Made by a program: the position numbers and the translations under genes | In this document: piece after piece, positions 1-7,568 of the stretch | Position numbering within the stretch: the first letter of the stretch is position 1 | Layout: each line of letters starts with the position of its first letter | NCBI GenBank assembly: GCA_015523725.1 | Contig: WAJV01000008.1 | Span: 1-39,734 of the forward strand | DNA length: 39,734 bases | Direction: 5' to 3' | Source: Candidatus Geothermarchaeota archaeon | Lineage (GTDB): Archaea; Thermoproteota; Nitrososphaeria; Geothermarchaeales; JDFR-13 | Notes under the pieces: generated by a model | Told to the model about the DNA's origin: nothing | Database searches by the model: none | What the model saw: only the letters and a program-made list of their open reading frames with translations

Positions 1-1782
1 GTCGCCCTCTATGCAGGTGGTTTTTCACCACTTGCTTTTCTTATAGCCTCCATATGCTATATAACTACTGGTTTAGTCTATGCAGAGCTTACCTCCCTAT
101 ATCCTTTAGCGGGTGGTGGGCAAGTTTTTGGGTTGAGGGCTGGTGGGGATTTTTTGGGTTTTATAGTTGGATGGGCTATTTTATTGGATTATATGCTGGA
201 TATAGGTTTATTTTCAATAATATCAGCTGGTTATCTATCGTTTATTCTGCCAACTTTATCCAATATTATCTCATTAAATTTTCTGGGTTTTCGTTTCTAT
301 GTGTCGGGAATTGGTGTGGTTGCATTTGGTATAGTGATTTTCCTTATATTCATAAATCTTTTGGGAATTAAGGAATCCAGTAAATTTAATGAGTCTCTAG
401 TGTTACTTACCTTGGCTACTGAGATAATTATACTGTTTACTGCATTCATTTTTGCTTTTGATCCCACTTTATTTATTAATCAGTTAAAATTTTTTGGTTC
501 ACCGATTAAGGAGTCTCACGTGTTTTATACTGGGTTGTTCCCAATAAACCAAGAGAATTTTATTTATGCAGTTACTTTAGCCATGAGTAGTTTTATTGGG
601 ATAGAGTCAATAGCTCAGGCTGCTGAGGAGACTAGAAATCCCTGGAAGTATATCCCTAAATCGTTTAAATATTCGATTGTAGCGGTAGTATTCTTTACAA
701 TATCCTTTTCAATACTTGGTTTAGGTGTACTGGGTTGGAGAGGATTATCAAATTCGATATATAATCCTATTGCAGCTATAACGGCTAAAGTACCTGTTGT
801 TGGTCCCTATATGGCTTCGGTAGTAGCCTTAATAGCTTTCTTAATTACGTTGGTATCGACTAATACTGGGGTTATAGGTGTTTCGAGGGTTTCATACAGT
901 ATGTCTAAGTTCAGGTTGATTCCGCGAATTTTTAGTAGGTTACATCGCGTTAGAGCTGTTCCATACGTTAGCATAGTCTTTTTCGGGTTGATAGGCGGTG
1001 CATTGGCTTTAACTGGTGATCTAGAAATGGTTGCTGGGTTGTACAATTTCGGGGCTTTGTTAAGCTATGTATTAGTTAATTATAGTCATATAAAGATTCG
1101 GATGGTTGATAAGGAATCTTATCGGCAATGGAAGACACCACTAAATATTTTTTTGTGGGGGCATGAAATCAGTTTAGTTGCTATTATCGGCCTCATATCT
1201 ACAGCTAGTTTATTTAGTTTAGTCGTTATATATCACCCTCTTGGAAGGTTACTAGGTTTTTTATGGATAGTCTTGGGGGCATTATTGTTTATAGGCTATA
1301 GGATTTATCAGCGCAGAGGTATTAGGGAGCGATTGGCTAGTAAAATGTTAAGACCAATTATTACTAGATTGAGGACTATTGTCATAGTTCCTTATCTCTC
1401 TGAGCCCCAAAAAATATATCGTACAATATATAATAATCTCGAGGATATACATGAGCTGATTCTAGTCAGCAGAATCGATATTCCACCTACATTTATTGAT
1501 GCAAAGTTGAGTTGGAGGGATATATATAGATTGAAGACTGAGGCGGAGGATTTCTTGGAGTCAATTTGTATATTATTGAGGGCCTCTGGATATAGGTGTA
1601 GCTATAGATGTCTGGTTGGACCGGAGGAGAGTCTTAATAACTTTATTGATGAAGTAAAGCCGGATGCTGTTGTATTGATTAGTGGTAAGAAACCTAGAGG
1701 GAAGGGGAAACGGAGGGAGTTGATAAAGATTAATAGGGATGTTAGTATAATGTATCTCTACATACCGGAGATGGGTGAGTAG
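1..1782 (+). CDS. APC-family amino acid permease with C-terminal USP-like domain (5' partial)
   Basis: The reading frame is open from base 1, so the N-terminus lies outside the window; the first ATG at 133 is internal. The first visible residues resemble the second and third helices of the APC superfamily (a YAEL motif followed by a P-AGGG turn). About ten hydrophobic segments follow, and an internal EE-TRNP-KYIPKS stretch is typical of amino acid permeases. From about base 1380 the chain is soluble and looks like a degenerate universal-stress-protein alpha/beta domain, a known archaeal fusion. Probable role: proton-coupled uptake of an amino acid or related amine, with the cytoplasmic domain as a possible nucleotide or stress sensor. 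It is followed after 3 bases by a RAM-domain gene and then a second USP gene. Permease family is seen clearly; substrate is unknown. Confidence 0.9.
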   Translation, partial: VALYAGGFSPLAFLIASICYITTGLVYAELTSLYPLAGGGQVFGLRAGGDFLGFIVGWAILLDYMLDIGLFSIISAGYLSFILPTLSNIISLNFLGFRFYVSGIGVVAFGIVIFLIFINLLGIKESSKFNESLVLLTLATEIIILFTAFIFAFDPTLFINQLKFFGSPIKESHVFYTGLFPINQENFIYAVTLAMSSFIGIESIAQAAEETRNPWKYIPKSFKYSIVAVVFFTISFSILGLGVLGWRGLSNSIYNPIAAITAKVPVVGPYMASVVALIAFLITLVSTNTGVIGVSRVSYSMSKFRLIPRIFSRLHRVRAVPYVSIVFFGLIGGALALTGDLEMVAGLYNFGALLSYVLVNYSHIKIRMVDKESYRQWKTPLNIFLWGHEISLVAIIGLISTASLFSLVVIYHPLGRLLGFLWIVLGALLFIGYRIYQRRGIRERLASKMLRPIITRLRTIVIVPYLSEPQKIYRTIYNNLEDIHELILVSRIDIPPTFIDAKLSWRDIYRLKTEAEDFLESICILLRASGYRCSYRCLVGPEESLNNFIDEVKPDAVVLISGKKPRGKGKRRELIKINRDVSIMYLYIPEMGE

Positions 1783-1785
1783 GGT

Positions 1786-2022
1786 TTGAAGGCTATTGTT
1801 GAAATAGTTGTGGAGCCGAAGAAGTTGGAGGCTGTTTGTAGGAAGGTAGCTACTTTACCTGAGGCTGTCAAGGTGTATGAGATTACTGGAGAGTTCGATG
1901 TATTGGTTGAACTTGAGGTTGATAGTATAGTTACCTTGAGGGAAATTCTTAGGGATAAGATTCTAAAGATTGATGGGGTGAAAACGACTCATAGTAGTCT
2001 TGTTCTGGGTGAGTGGAAATAG
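1786..2022 (+). CDS. Stand-alone Lrp/AsnC ligand-binding (RAM) domain protein
   Basis: A 78-residue protein starting with TTG three bases after the permease stop. It contains only the beta-alpha-beta-beta-alpha-beta RAM fold seen at the C-terminus of Lrp/AsnC regulators: an AIVEIVVEP strand, a P-EAV-VYEITGEFDVLVE core with the conserved TGE/D turn, and a final strand ending in VLGEWK. It has no helix-turn-helix. Stand-alone RAM proteins in archaea form oligomers that bind amino acids and can act as effectors or accessory subunits. Its place between a permease and a USP protein, with its 3' end overlapping the next start by 10 bases, suggests sensing of the transported amino acid, which is inference. 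Confidence 0.85.
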   Translation: MKAIVEIVVEPKKLEAVCRKVATLPEAVKVYEITGEFDVLVELEVDSIVTLREILRDKILKIDGVKTTHSSLVLGEWK

Positions 2023-2444
2023 CTGTTAAGAATGTGTTGATTCCGATTGGTCCTTATACAGATGCCGAGGCCCTATTAAGGATCCTAGATATTGTCGATG
2101 GCATATCAGATGCCGAGATAACATTATTGGGTGTTGTTACTATTCCGGTTGTCACCTCTATTAATGAGGATGAGATAAGGGATTTGAAGAAATATGAGGA
2201 TATTGATAAGCATTTATATAGCGTACAGCGATTATTCAATGATGTTGGTTTAGAGAAGGTTAATAGAAAGATCGTTGTATCCCGAGATGTCGCTGAAGCT
2301 ATTATTGAGGAGGTATCGACAAATATATACGACTTACTTATATTGGTAAAGAGGCGTAAGGCCCCATTGGTTGTTAGGAGGAGTATTAGTAGAGCTGTGA
2401 TTCCTAAAGTATTTATTCCAGTGCTTGTTTTAACAATGGATTGA
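2013..2444 (+). CDS. UspA-family universal stress protein
   Basis: A 143-residue protein beginning with GTG inside the end of the RAM gene; a second in-frame GTG at 2034 is also possible. It begins with the VLIPIGP strand typical of UspA proteins and ends with a VFIPVLVL strand, with YDLLILVKR before the usual nucleotide-binding segment. The canonical G-x2-G-x9-G-S/T ATP loop is replaced by a basic, serine-containing stretch around residues 115-128, so ATP binding is doubtful. Probably a cytoplasmic regulator paired with the permease, whose own tail is USP-like. Confidence 0.8.
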   Translation: MEIAVKNVLIPIGPYTDAEALLRILDIVDGISDAEITLLGVVTIPVVTSINEDEIRDLKKYEDIDKHLYSVQRLFNDVGLEKVNRKIVVSRDVAEAIIEEVSTNIYDLLILVKRRKAPLVVRRSISRAVIPKVFIPVLVLTMD

Positions 2445-2449
2445 TCTCG

Positions 2450-3070
2450 ATGGACTTAAGTAAATTCTCGAGTTTATATTTAAAAGCTCTTCTGTTAAGC
2501 TATAAGGATGGAGTTGATGAAGTTATAAATAAATTCTATCTGGTTCCCAGTGAATTTAGAGCGATTTATGATAATTTTAAGGAACTGCTTGAAGATAGGT
2601 CATTCAGGAGTGAATTGATGGGTATTTTATTATCTAGAGGTGAGTCTCCTGAGGAGGTCGCTGAGTATATTGTCTGGAGGGACTTTGAATATTTAGTTGG
2701 TAAGTTTTTTGAGTCACTTGGATATAATGTCAAAATGAATATTAGGATCCGAGGCTATAGATATGAGATAGATCTAGTGGTAGTCGATTTTTTAGGAAGA
2801 TATTGTTTAACTGTTGAGTGTAAGCGATGGAAGAGGATGTTGTCCCCCTCTCAAGCCAGTCGGATTGCGGAGGATTTAATTAGGAAGTCTAGGTTATTGA
2901 AGTCTATTGAGTTTACGTCATGTAGCTATATCTTACCTATTATCGTGACTCTTAGAAGGGGCCGGTTCTTTATTGTTGGCGGGGTGCCTGTTATACCCAT
3001 AAATTTCCTAGGTGATTTTGTAGAAAATCTTATATTACTAGTTGACGAAGGAGCGATAAAGATTATCTAG
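2450..3070 (+). CDS. PD-(D/E)XK (Mrr-like) nuclease family protein
   Basis: About 206 residues from the ATG at 2450; an in-frame TTG at 2441 overlapping the upstream stop is an alternative start. The N-terminal 75 residues are helical. The rest is a restriction-endonuclease-like fold: FEYLVGKFFESLGY (core helix with Glu80), EIDLVVVD (Asp108) and TVECKRW (Glu123, Lys125), the D...E-x-K catalytic set of Mrr/Holliday-resolvase-like nucleases. Family knowledge supports a metal-dependent DNA nuclease; target and partner are unknown. No methyltransferase lies nearby, so this is not an ordinary restriction-modification system. It is the last gene of the permease operon and its end overlaps the convergent rpo12 gene by 8 bases. 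Confidence 0.8.
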   Translation: MDLSKFSSLYLKALLLSYKDGVDEVINKFYLVPSEFRAIYDNFKELLEDRSFRSELMGILLSRGESPEEVAEYIVWRDFEYLVGKFFESLGYNVKMNIRIRGYRYEIDLVVVDFLGRYCLTVECKRWKRMLSPSQASRIAEDLIRKSRLLKSIEFTSCSYILPIIVTLRRGRFFIVGGVPVIPINFLGDFVENLILLVDEGAIKII

Positions 3071-3236
3071 CTAATACTTCTTTAACCCTTTCTCTCCTAA
3101 CCTTCTCCAATATATTAAATCCACATTCGGGGCATTGTAAATAACTCATTTCCGATATTTCTCTAGCAGTTGATACCTTACCACATTTTAGGCATCTGAA
3201 ACTTATTTCGGTTGTGTATACCCTAATGTTTTTCAT
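3063..3236 (-). CDS. rpo12: DNA-directed RNA polymerase subunit Rpo12 (RpoP)
   Basis: A 57-residue zinc-ribbon protein. The core FRCLKCGK...LQCPECGF...KVRRERVKEVLAR matches archaeal Rpo12/eukaryotic Rpb12: two CxxC knuckles followed by the basic V-K-V tail that packs onto the Rpo3-Rpo10-Rpo11 assembly platform. I chose the ATG at 3236 because an AGGTGA Shine-Dalgarno lies five bases upstream; the in-frame GTG at 3245 falls inside that site. The N-terminal 12 residues precede the usual family start. It is monocistronic, with a TATA-like element at 3274-3285. Confidence 0.92.
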   Translation of the reverse strand: MKNIRVYTTEISFRCLKCGKVSTAREISEMSYLQCPECGFNILEKVRRERVKEVLAR

Positions 3237-3273
3237 TTTTTTCACCTAGGTTCAGTATAATTATAAACTTATG

Positions 3274-3285
3274 GTATTTAAATAC
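3274..3285. promoter_or_regulatory. Palindromic TATA-like element between rpo12 and the epimerase gene
   Basis: GTATTTAAATAC is a perfect 12-base palindrome. On the minus strand it is about 25 bases from a start point near 3254, just upstream of the rpo12 Shine-Dalgarno. A separate TATA-like stretch, ATATTTAAAC at 3321-3330, probably serves the plus-strand gene at 3364. Assignment is by position and composition only. Confidence 0.55.
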
Positions 3286-3348
3286 TTTACTGTTGATGAT
3301 TGTAGATATATATCTATCTAATATTTAAACTGAATCTTATTTAGGTTA

Positions 3349-3355
3349 GGGGAGG
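3349..3355 (+). promoter_or_regulatory. Strong Shine-Dalgarno of the epimerase-like gene
   Basis: GGGGAGG lies 8 bases before the ATG at 3364 and fixes that start. Confidence 0.7.
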
Positions 3356-3363
3356 ATTCGCCG

Positions 3364-4524
3364 ATGCGTATTGGTGTGTTCTTATCTACTAGAGAGGATG
3401 TCGTGACCTTTTCACCAATATATTGGGTTCTTAAGAGGCTGGGGCACCGAGTGTACTTATATGATTTGAGTGTGGAGGCTGGATGGTTTGAGAAGGGTGT
3501 CCAGTATTTGTCGCTTGGTTATGACCGTTTATCCGGTCACTTCGATAGAGATATTCCAATTGACGTTATTTTCAGTGAGTTGTCTGATATATTGGATAAG
3601 ATTTATTTCGACTATGTTTTTTTCATTGGTGGTGAAACCAGTGTTATCCCATTTATTAGATTCTTTTATGAACATGGAATAAATACCGTCCATGTGGGGT
3701 CTGGGTTGAGGAGATATAATAATACCTTGGAGGATTTCACATACCAAATTATTGATAGATTCTCGACGATACATTTTACATATTCCCCGATACATACAAA
3801 GAATCTGTTGAATGAGGGGTTTGACCCTGGGCGAATAAAATTAATCGGTTATCCTATCATAGACTTGGTCGAGGCCAAATCTGGTGAGGCTTTATCCAAA
3901 TCTAGTATATTGAATGAGATAGATGTGGAGGAGGAGGATTACTTATTACTTCTTTTATGGAATAAAGAGTCGTTTAGATATATTGATGAGTTTATAAAAT
4001 TCTCTGAATTGAGTGGCGAATACCTAATATGCCCTACTCCTAAGTGGGGTAAGCGTATACTAATGGATATGGATAAATACTATTCGATTATGGAGCGTTA
4101 CGATGTGACTTTCCTCGAGTCTATGGATGTATTTGATCATTTGGCATTAATAATGAATTCAAAGGGTGTTATCACTGATGTAGAATGGATTTATGTTGAG
4201 GCATCTCTATTGGATCGCCCTGCATTGCTTATTATTCGAGAGGGAGAGTATCCAGTTATCTTGGAAGGTGCCGATATTAATTACTCGATTCTATCTAGTG
4301 GCTTAGGTGAGGAGATTTATAGGAGGTATAATCTTAGATCAGGCACAAATATTAGGAGATTTTTAGATACTAGTCTTATGAGGGAGAGGATAGAGGATAC
4401 ACTTAGGTCTTTTCGTGGTAAGTTTTTTGTTAATGAATTGGCTGTTTATTCTAGGGTAGAGGGTAAGCTTAAACGTTTTCCTGTAGGTATACTTCCTGAT
4501 TATTTGAAAGGGTTGGTTTTATGA
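3364..4524 (+). CDS. UDP-GlcNAc 2-epimerase-fold protein with altered active site
   Basis: A 386-residue GT-B-fold protein related to WecB/MnaA UDP-N-acetylglucosamine 2-epimerases. Visible family landmarks are HVGSGLRR (residues 110-117), a TLED segment near 121-124, NLLNEGFDPGRIKLIGYPIID (148-167) and a C-terminal VEASLLDRPALLIIREGEYP segment. By my hand alignment to E. coli WecB, Glu117 of VEAGLR is Gly112, Asp95 is Glu91, and the catalytic-loop His213 is replaced within LWNKES (199-203). It may have another activity or a regulatory role. The next gene, a polyprenyl-phosphate glycosyltransferase, overlaps it by 4 bases, pointing to cell-surface or N-glycan assembly. Family membership is fairly sure; loss of epimerase activity is inference. 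Confidence 0.75.
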   Translation: MRIGVFLSTREDVVTFSPIYWVLKRLGHRVYLYDLSVEAGWFEKGVQYLSLGYDRLSGHFDRDIPIDVIFSELSDILDKIYFDYVFFIGGETSVIPFIRFFYEHGINTVHVGSGLRRYNNTLEDFTYQIIDRFSTIHFTYSPIHTKNLLNEGFDPGRIKLIGYPIIDLVEAKSGEALSKSSILNEIDVEEEDYLLLLLWNKESFRYIDEFIKFSELSGEYLICPTPKWGKRILMDMDKYYSIMERYDVTFLESMDVFDHLALIMNSKGVITDVEWIYVEASLLDRPALLIIREGEYPVILEGADINYSILSSGLGEEIYRRYNLRSGTNIRRFLDTSLMRERIEDTLRSFRGKFFVNELAVYSRVEGKLKRFPVGILPDYLKGLVL

Positions 4525-5231
4525 GGGTTTTAATCGTATTACCTACGTATAATGAGGCAGAAAATATATTAACTCTATTGGATTTTATTGATAGAATCAG
4601 GAGGCGTTTGAAGTGGTTGGATGTATATGTTATTGATGATGATAGTCCCGATGGTACGGGTAAAATGGCTTTAAGTTATTCATTTGAGAATCCTTGGGTT
4701 AGTGTTAGGATTAGGAGGGGAAGACGGGGATTTGCATCTGCATTATATGAGGGTTTTAGATATGCCTACTCAAGAGGGTACGATTATGTTATTACGATGG
4801 ATGCTGATTTACAGCATAATCCTATTTACATACCATATTTATTGTCTAAAGCTATTGGTGGATGTGATGTAGTTATAGCATCGAGATATATAATGGGTGG
4901 AGGCATAGTAGGATGGAGTTTAAAGCGAAGGCTAATTAGTTTGGCCGCTAATCTATATGCTAGAATAGTACTAGGTTTATATCCGCTCGATGTGACCAGT
5001 GGATATAAATGTTATTCTAGGAGGTCTTTGGCTATTATAGTGGGTCTTGGGGTGCTTAGTAAGGGTTATGCGGTTCAGCCGGAGACGATATACAAAGTTA
5101 GTAGATATGGATTAAGAATTTGTGAGGTGCCTTTTACATTCGTTTATAGGCGTAGGGGCAGGTCTAAGATGGGCCTGAAAGTTATATTTGAATACTTTTA
5201 CTTGATTCCAGCCCTTCTTTTAAAGGGATAG
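4521..5231 (+). CDS. GT2 glycosyltransferase, dolichyl-phosphate mannose synthase (Dpm1) type
   Basis: A 236-residue GT-A protein with the full Dpm1 motif set: VLPTYNEAENI (6-16), VIDDDSPDGTG (38-47), MDADLQH with the DxD metal site (93-99), ASRYIMGGG (120-128), a DVTSGYK acceptor loop (157-163) and a late RRRGRSKM segment. It should transfer a sugar, typically mannose or glucose, from a nucleotide donor to a polyprenyl phosphate at the inner face of the membrane. It lacks the C-terminal GtrA-like membrane domain seen in many archaeal relatives, so it is a short Dpm1-like form. Its start overlaps the upstream stop (ATGA), indicating translational coupling. Confidence 0.88.
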   Translation: MRVLIVLPTYNEAENILTLLDFIDRIRRRLKWLDVYVIDDDSPDGTGKMALSYSFENPWVSVRIRRGRRGFASALYEGFRYAYSRGYDYVITMDADLQHNPIYIPYLLSKAIGGCDVVIASRYIMGGGIVGWSLKRRLISLAANLYARIVLGLYPLDVTSGYKCYSRRSLAIIVGLGVLSKGYAVQPETIYKVSRYGLRICEVPFTFVYRRRGRSKMGLKVIFEYFYLIPALLLKG

Positions 5232-5239
5232 GTTCTAGT

Positions 5240-5252
5240 AAATATATAAATT
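5240..5252 (+). promoter_or_regulatory. TATA element for the slipin-nfeD operon
   Basis: AAATATATAAATT lies in the 74-base gap after the glycosyltransferase. It predicts a start near 5270, upstream of either candidate start codon of the stomatin-like gene. Confidence 0.45.
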
Positions 5253-5305
5253 TCCTTAATTTATCTCTATATAATTAATAGGTTTTTAGAATCAATTATT
5301 TATTC

Positions 5306-6244
5306 TTGGCTTTGGATGTGGTGATAGACGTGTTAAATCCATATAGTATGGTCCTGCAGATGTTTGTGGATGTTGGTCAAATTATAATAATTTTCATTAT
5401 ATTGATCATTATAATTGGTTTGCTATACAGTTCAATAAGAGTAGTTAGGGAGTATGAGAGAGTAGTTGTTTTTAGGCTTGGTAGGGCTATCGGGGCCAAG
5501 GGTCCGGGAATCGTTTTTCTCATACCTATTATAGATAGGCCTGTTATAGTGGACTTGAGGGAGCGTTATTTAGAGATCACTAAACAGACATGTATCACTA
5601 AGGATAATGCACCGGTGGATATTGATTTTCTAATATATTTCAAGGTATATGACCCGATGCAGAGTGTCATCAATGTTAGGAATTTTGAGGGGGCTGCAAC
5701 TGGTATAGCTACTACCACGCTTAGGGCGGTTATCGGGGATATTATTCTAGATGATGTTTTGGCTAAGAGGGAGGAGATTAATAAAATTTTGAGGAGTAAA
5801 CTTGATGAAGTGACTGAGCGGTGGGGGGTTAAGGTCACCAGTGTTGAGATTAGGGAGATTCTACCACCTAGGGAGGTCCAGGATGCGATGATTAGACAGA
5901 TGAGTGCGGAGCGTAATAGGAGGGCGATGGTTACCGAGGCTAGTGGGAAGAAGGAGTCCGCTATACTAGTGGCTGAGGGTGAGAAGCAGAGTGCTATACT
6001 TAGGGCTGAAGGTGATAAGAAGGCTGCTATATTACGTGCAGAGGGTTATGCGCAGGCATTGAAGACAATTTTTGATGTGGCTAGGGGACTGGATTCTAAG
6101 ACAATGACTCTACAGTACCTGGATATGTTGAAGGAGTTGGGGAAGAGTGCCTCCACCAAGTTTGTAGTACCAATGGAGATTATCAGTTTAATTGAGTCAA
6201 TAGGGAAGTTTGTTAAGGAGACCAAGGAGGAGGATGGTCAATAA
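5306..6244 (+). CDS. Stomatin-like SPFH-domain protein (slipin)
   Basis: About 312 residues from a TTG. An in-frame GTG at 5330, with GGTGAT four bases upstream, is an attractive alternative start. One membrane segment (about residues 24-45) is followed by the SPFH/prohibitin domain: REYERVVVFRLGRA, KGPGIVFLIP, VDLRER, TKDNAPVDID and an LREI-PPREVQDAM segment. A C-terminal coiled coil carries the AILRAEG repeats typical of slipins. Such proteins oligomerise on the membrane and organise or regulate neighbouring proteins. The next gene encodes NfeD, the protease known to be paired with slipins in archaea, where it cleaves the slipin C-terminus. Confidence 0.93.
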   Translation: MALDVVIDVLNPYSMVLQMFVDVGQIIIIFIILIIIIGLLYSSIRVVREYERVVVFRLGRAIGAKGPGIVFLIPIIDRPVIVDLRERYLEITKQTCITKDNAPVDIDFLIYFKVYDPMQSVINVRNFEGAATGIATTTLRAVIGDIILDDVLAKREEINKILRSKLDEVTERWGVKVTSVEIREILPPREVQDAMIRQMSAERNRRAMVTEASGKKESAILVAEGEKQSAILRAEGDKKAAILRAEGYAQALKTIFDVARGLDSKTMTLQYLDMLKELGKSASTKFVVPMEIISLIESIGKFVKETKEEDGQ

Positions 6245-6281
6245 ATATTCTTTATCTATCTAATATCTTAATTATTTATCA

Positions 6282-7568
6282 TTGGTAATGAAGAATATGA
6301 GTAGATTAATCAATTATTCACTGGTTATTTTAGTTGGTGGAGCGGTCTTTATATTTGCCGCACTAAATATGCCAATAACATATTCACTTAACTCTAACCC
6401 TAAAGTATATGTTATTGATTTTAGGTCTACTATTGACTCGGGATTATCTGATCTATTGAGTAGGACTATCTTACATGCTCCGCCTAATACAAGGGCTATA
6501 ATTCTATTGGTGAATACGAATGGAGGATACCTGGAGGCCACTGAAGCGATTGTTGATGACATAATTAATTCTAAGATACCAGTAATTGTCTTCGTCCCTG
6601 TTGGTGGTCGGGCGTTTTCCGCTGGCGCATACATAGCGGTCTCTTCGGTTAGATTAGTTATGGCTGATGGAAGCGTGATAGGATCTGCTGAGCCAAGGTA
6701 TGTAGGTGGTGGTGGCACAGATCCGAAGGTTGTTAATGCGATGGCCAAGTGGATTGAGTCTTTGGCTATACTTAGAGGGAGAAATTCAACTGCTTGTCGA
6801 TTAATGGTTGTTGAGAATCGTGATTTTAATAGTGTTGAGGCGGTTAAATTAGGGATTGCTGATTATAATGCTAACTCTATTGATGAGGTATTGTCTAAAG
6901 AGGGTATTACGAATGCTGATGTTGAGTATGTTGATAAGGATGTTCGTGCTAGCTTGTTATCTATTTTATCTGATCCCTTCGTATTAGGTATCCTACTTGA
7001 TTTAGCAGCATTATTGATAATTATTGAGGCGATTCACCCCACTTATATTGGTGGAGTCGCTTCTGGAGTGGCGTTTTTACTAGCATTGTTGAGCCTCGGT
7101 CTTCTATCAGCTAACACTACGGCGTTAATTCTTCTCATATTAGGTATCTTATCAATTTTACTTGAGTTGAAGATTGGGCATGGTGGGCCAGCGGCTGTTG
7201 GTGGCTTGTTAATTGCCTTAGGAGTCTTGCTTTTGTATACGAGGGAATATTTTATATGGAGTTTTAATTACACGGCTCTGGTTACGGGGGGACTGGTTCT
7301 TATAGTTATTTCGAGTGGTGTTATTGGATTTTATTTACATAAGATTAGGGAGGTTTTGAAGCGGAAGTCTTCGCCATTAAATATGGATGTATTGGTAGGC
7401 AAAATTGGTTATGCTAAGTCTCGGATAGAGCCGGGTAAGCCTGGTGTGGTTCTAGTTATGTCTGATTATTGGACTGCCTATTCAGATGAGTTGATTAAGG
7501 AGGGAGATAAAATTATTGTTGATGCAGTCGATGGGTTAAAGCTTAAGGTTTCTAAGGCTAGGGATTAG
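6282..7568 (+). CDS. nfeD: NfeD-family membrane serine protease (ClpP-class, STOPP)
   Basis: About 428 residues from a TTG; an ATG at 6288 is equally possible. After one N-terminal hydrophobic segment comes a ClpP/SppA-like protease domain (residues 40-215) with VNTNGGYLEA, the nucleophile motif AFSAGAY (Ser113), and DPKVVN, whose Lys149 matches catalytic Lys138 of Pyrococcus PH1510. The Ser-Lys dyad is therefore intact. Four or five membrane helices follow (about 230-360), then a C-terminal NfeD OB-fold domain. It lies 37 bases after the slipin gene and probably shares its promoter. Its 3' end overlaps the convergent RuBisCO gene by 4 bases. Confidence 0.92.
   Translation: MVMKNMSRLINYSLVILVGGAVFIFAALNMPITYSLNSNPKVYVIDFRSTIDSGLSDLLSRTILHAPPNTRAIILLVNTNGGYLEATEAIVDDIINSKIPVIVFVPVGGRAFSAGAYIAVSSVRLVMADGSVIGSAEPRYVGGGGTDPKVVNAMAKWIESLAILRGRNSTACRLMVVENRDFNSVEAVKLGIADYNANSIDEVLSKEGITNADVEYVDKDVRASLLSILSDPFVLGILLDLAALLIIIEAIHPTYIGGVASGVAFLLALLSLGLLSANTTALILLILGILSILLELKIGHGGPAAVGGLLIALGVLLLYTREYFIWSFNYTALVTGGLVLIVISSGVIGFYLHKIREVLKRKSSPLNMDVLVGKIGYAKSRIEPGKPGVVLVMSDYWTAYSDELIKEGDKIIVDAVDGLKLKVSKARD

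Noticed and set aside
54-371. Open 105-codon frame in the first kilobase
   Set aside because: It is a second frame of the permease gene, whose own frame is open from base 1 and has clear APC motifs.
3290-3335. Possible C/D box guide RNA (TTGATGA followed 30 bases later by CTGA)
   Set aside because: The first base of the C box is wrong, there are no internal C'/D' boxes, and the segment coincides with promoter elements.
6282-7568. Apparent loss of the catalytic lysine of NfeD (a Glu in the WIESLA segment)
   Set aside because: Counting from the nucleophile shows catalytic Lys138 of PH1510 lies in its PPKITN segment, which corresponds to DPKVVN here. Lys149 is present, so the dyad is intact.
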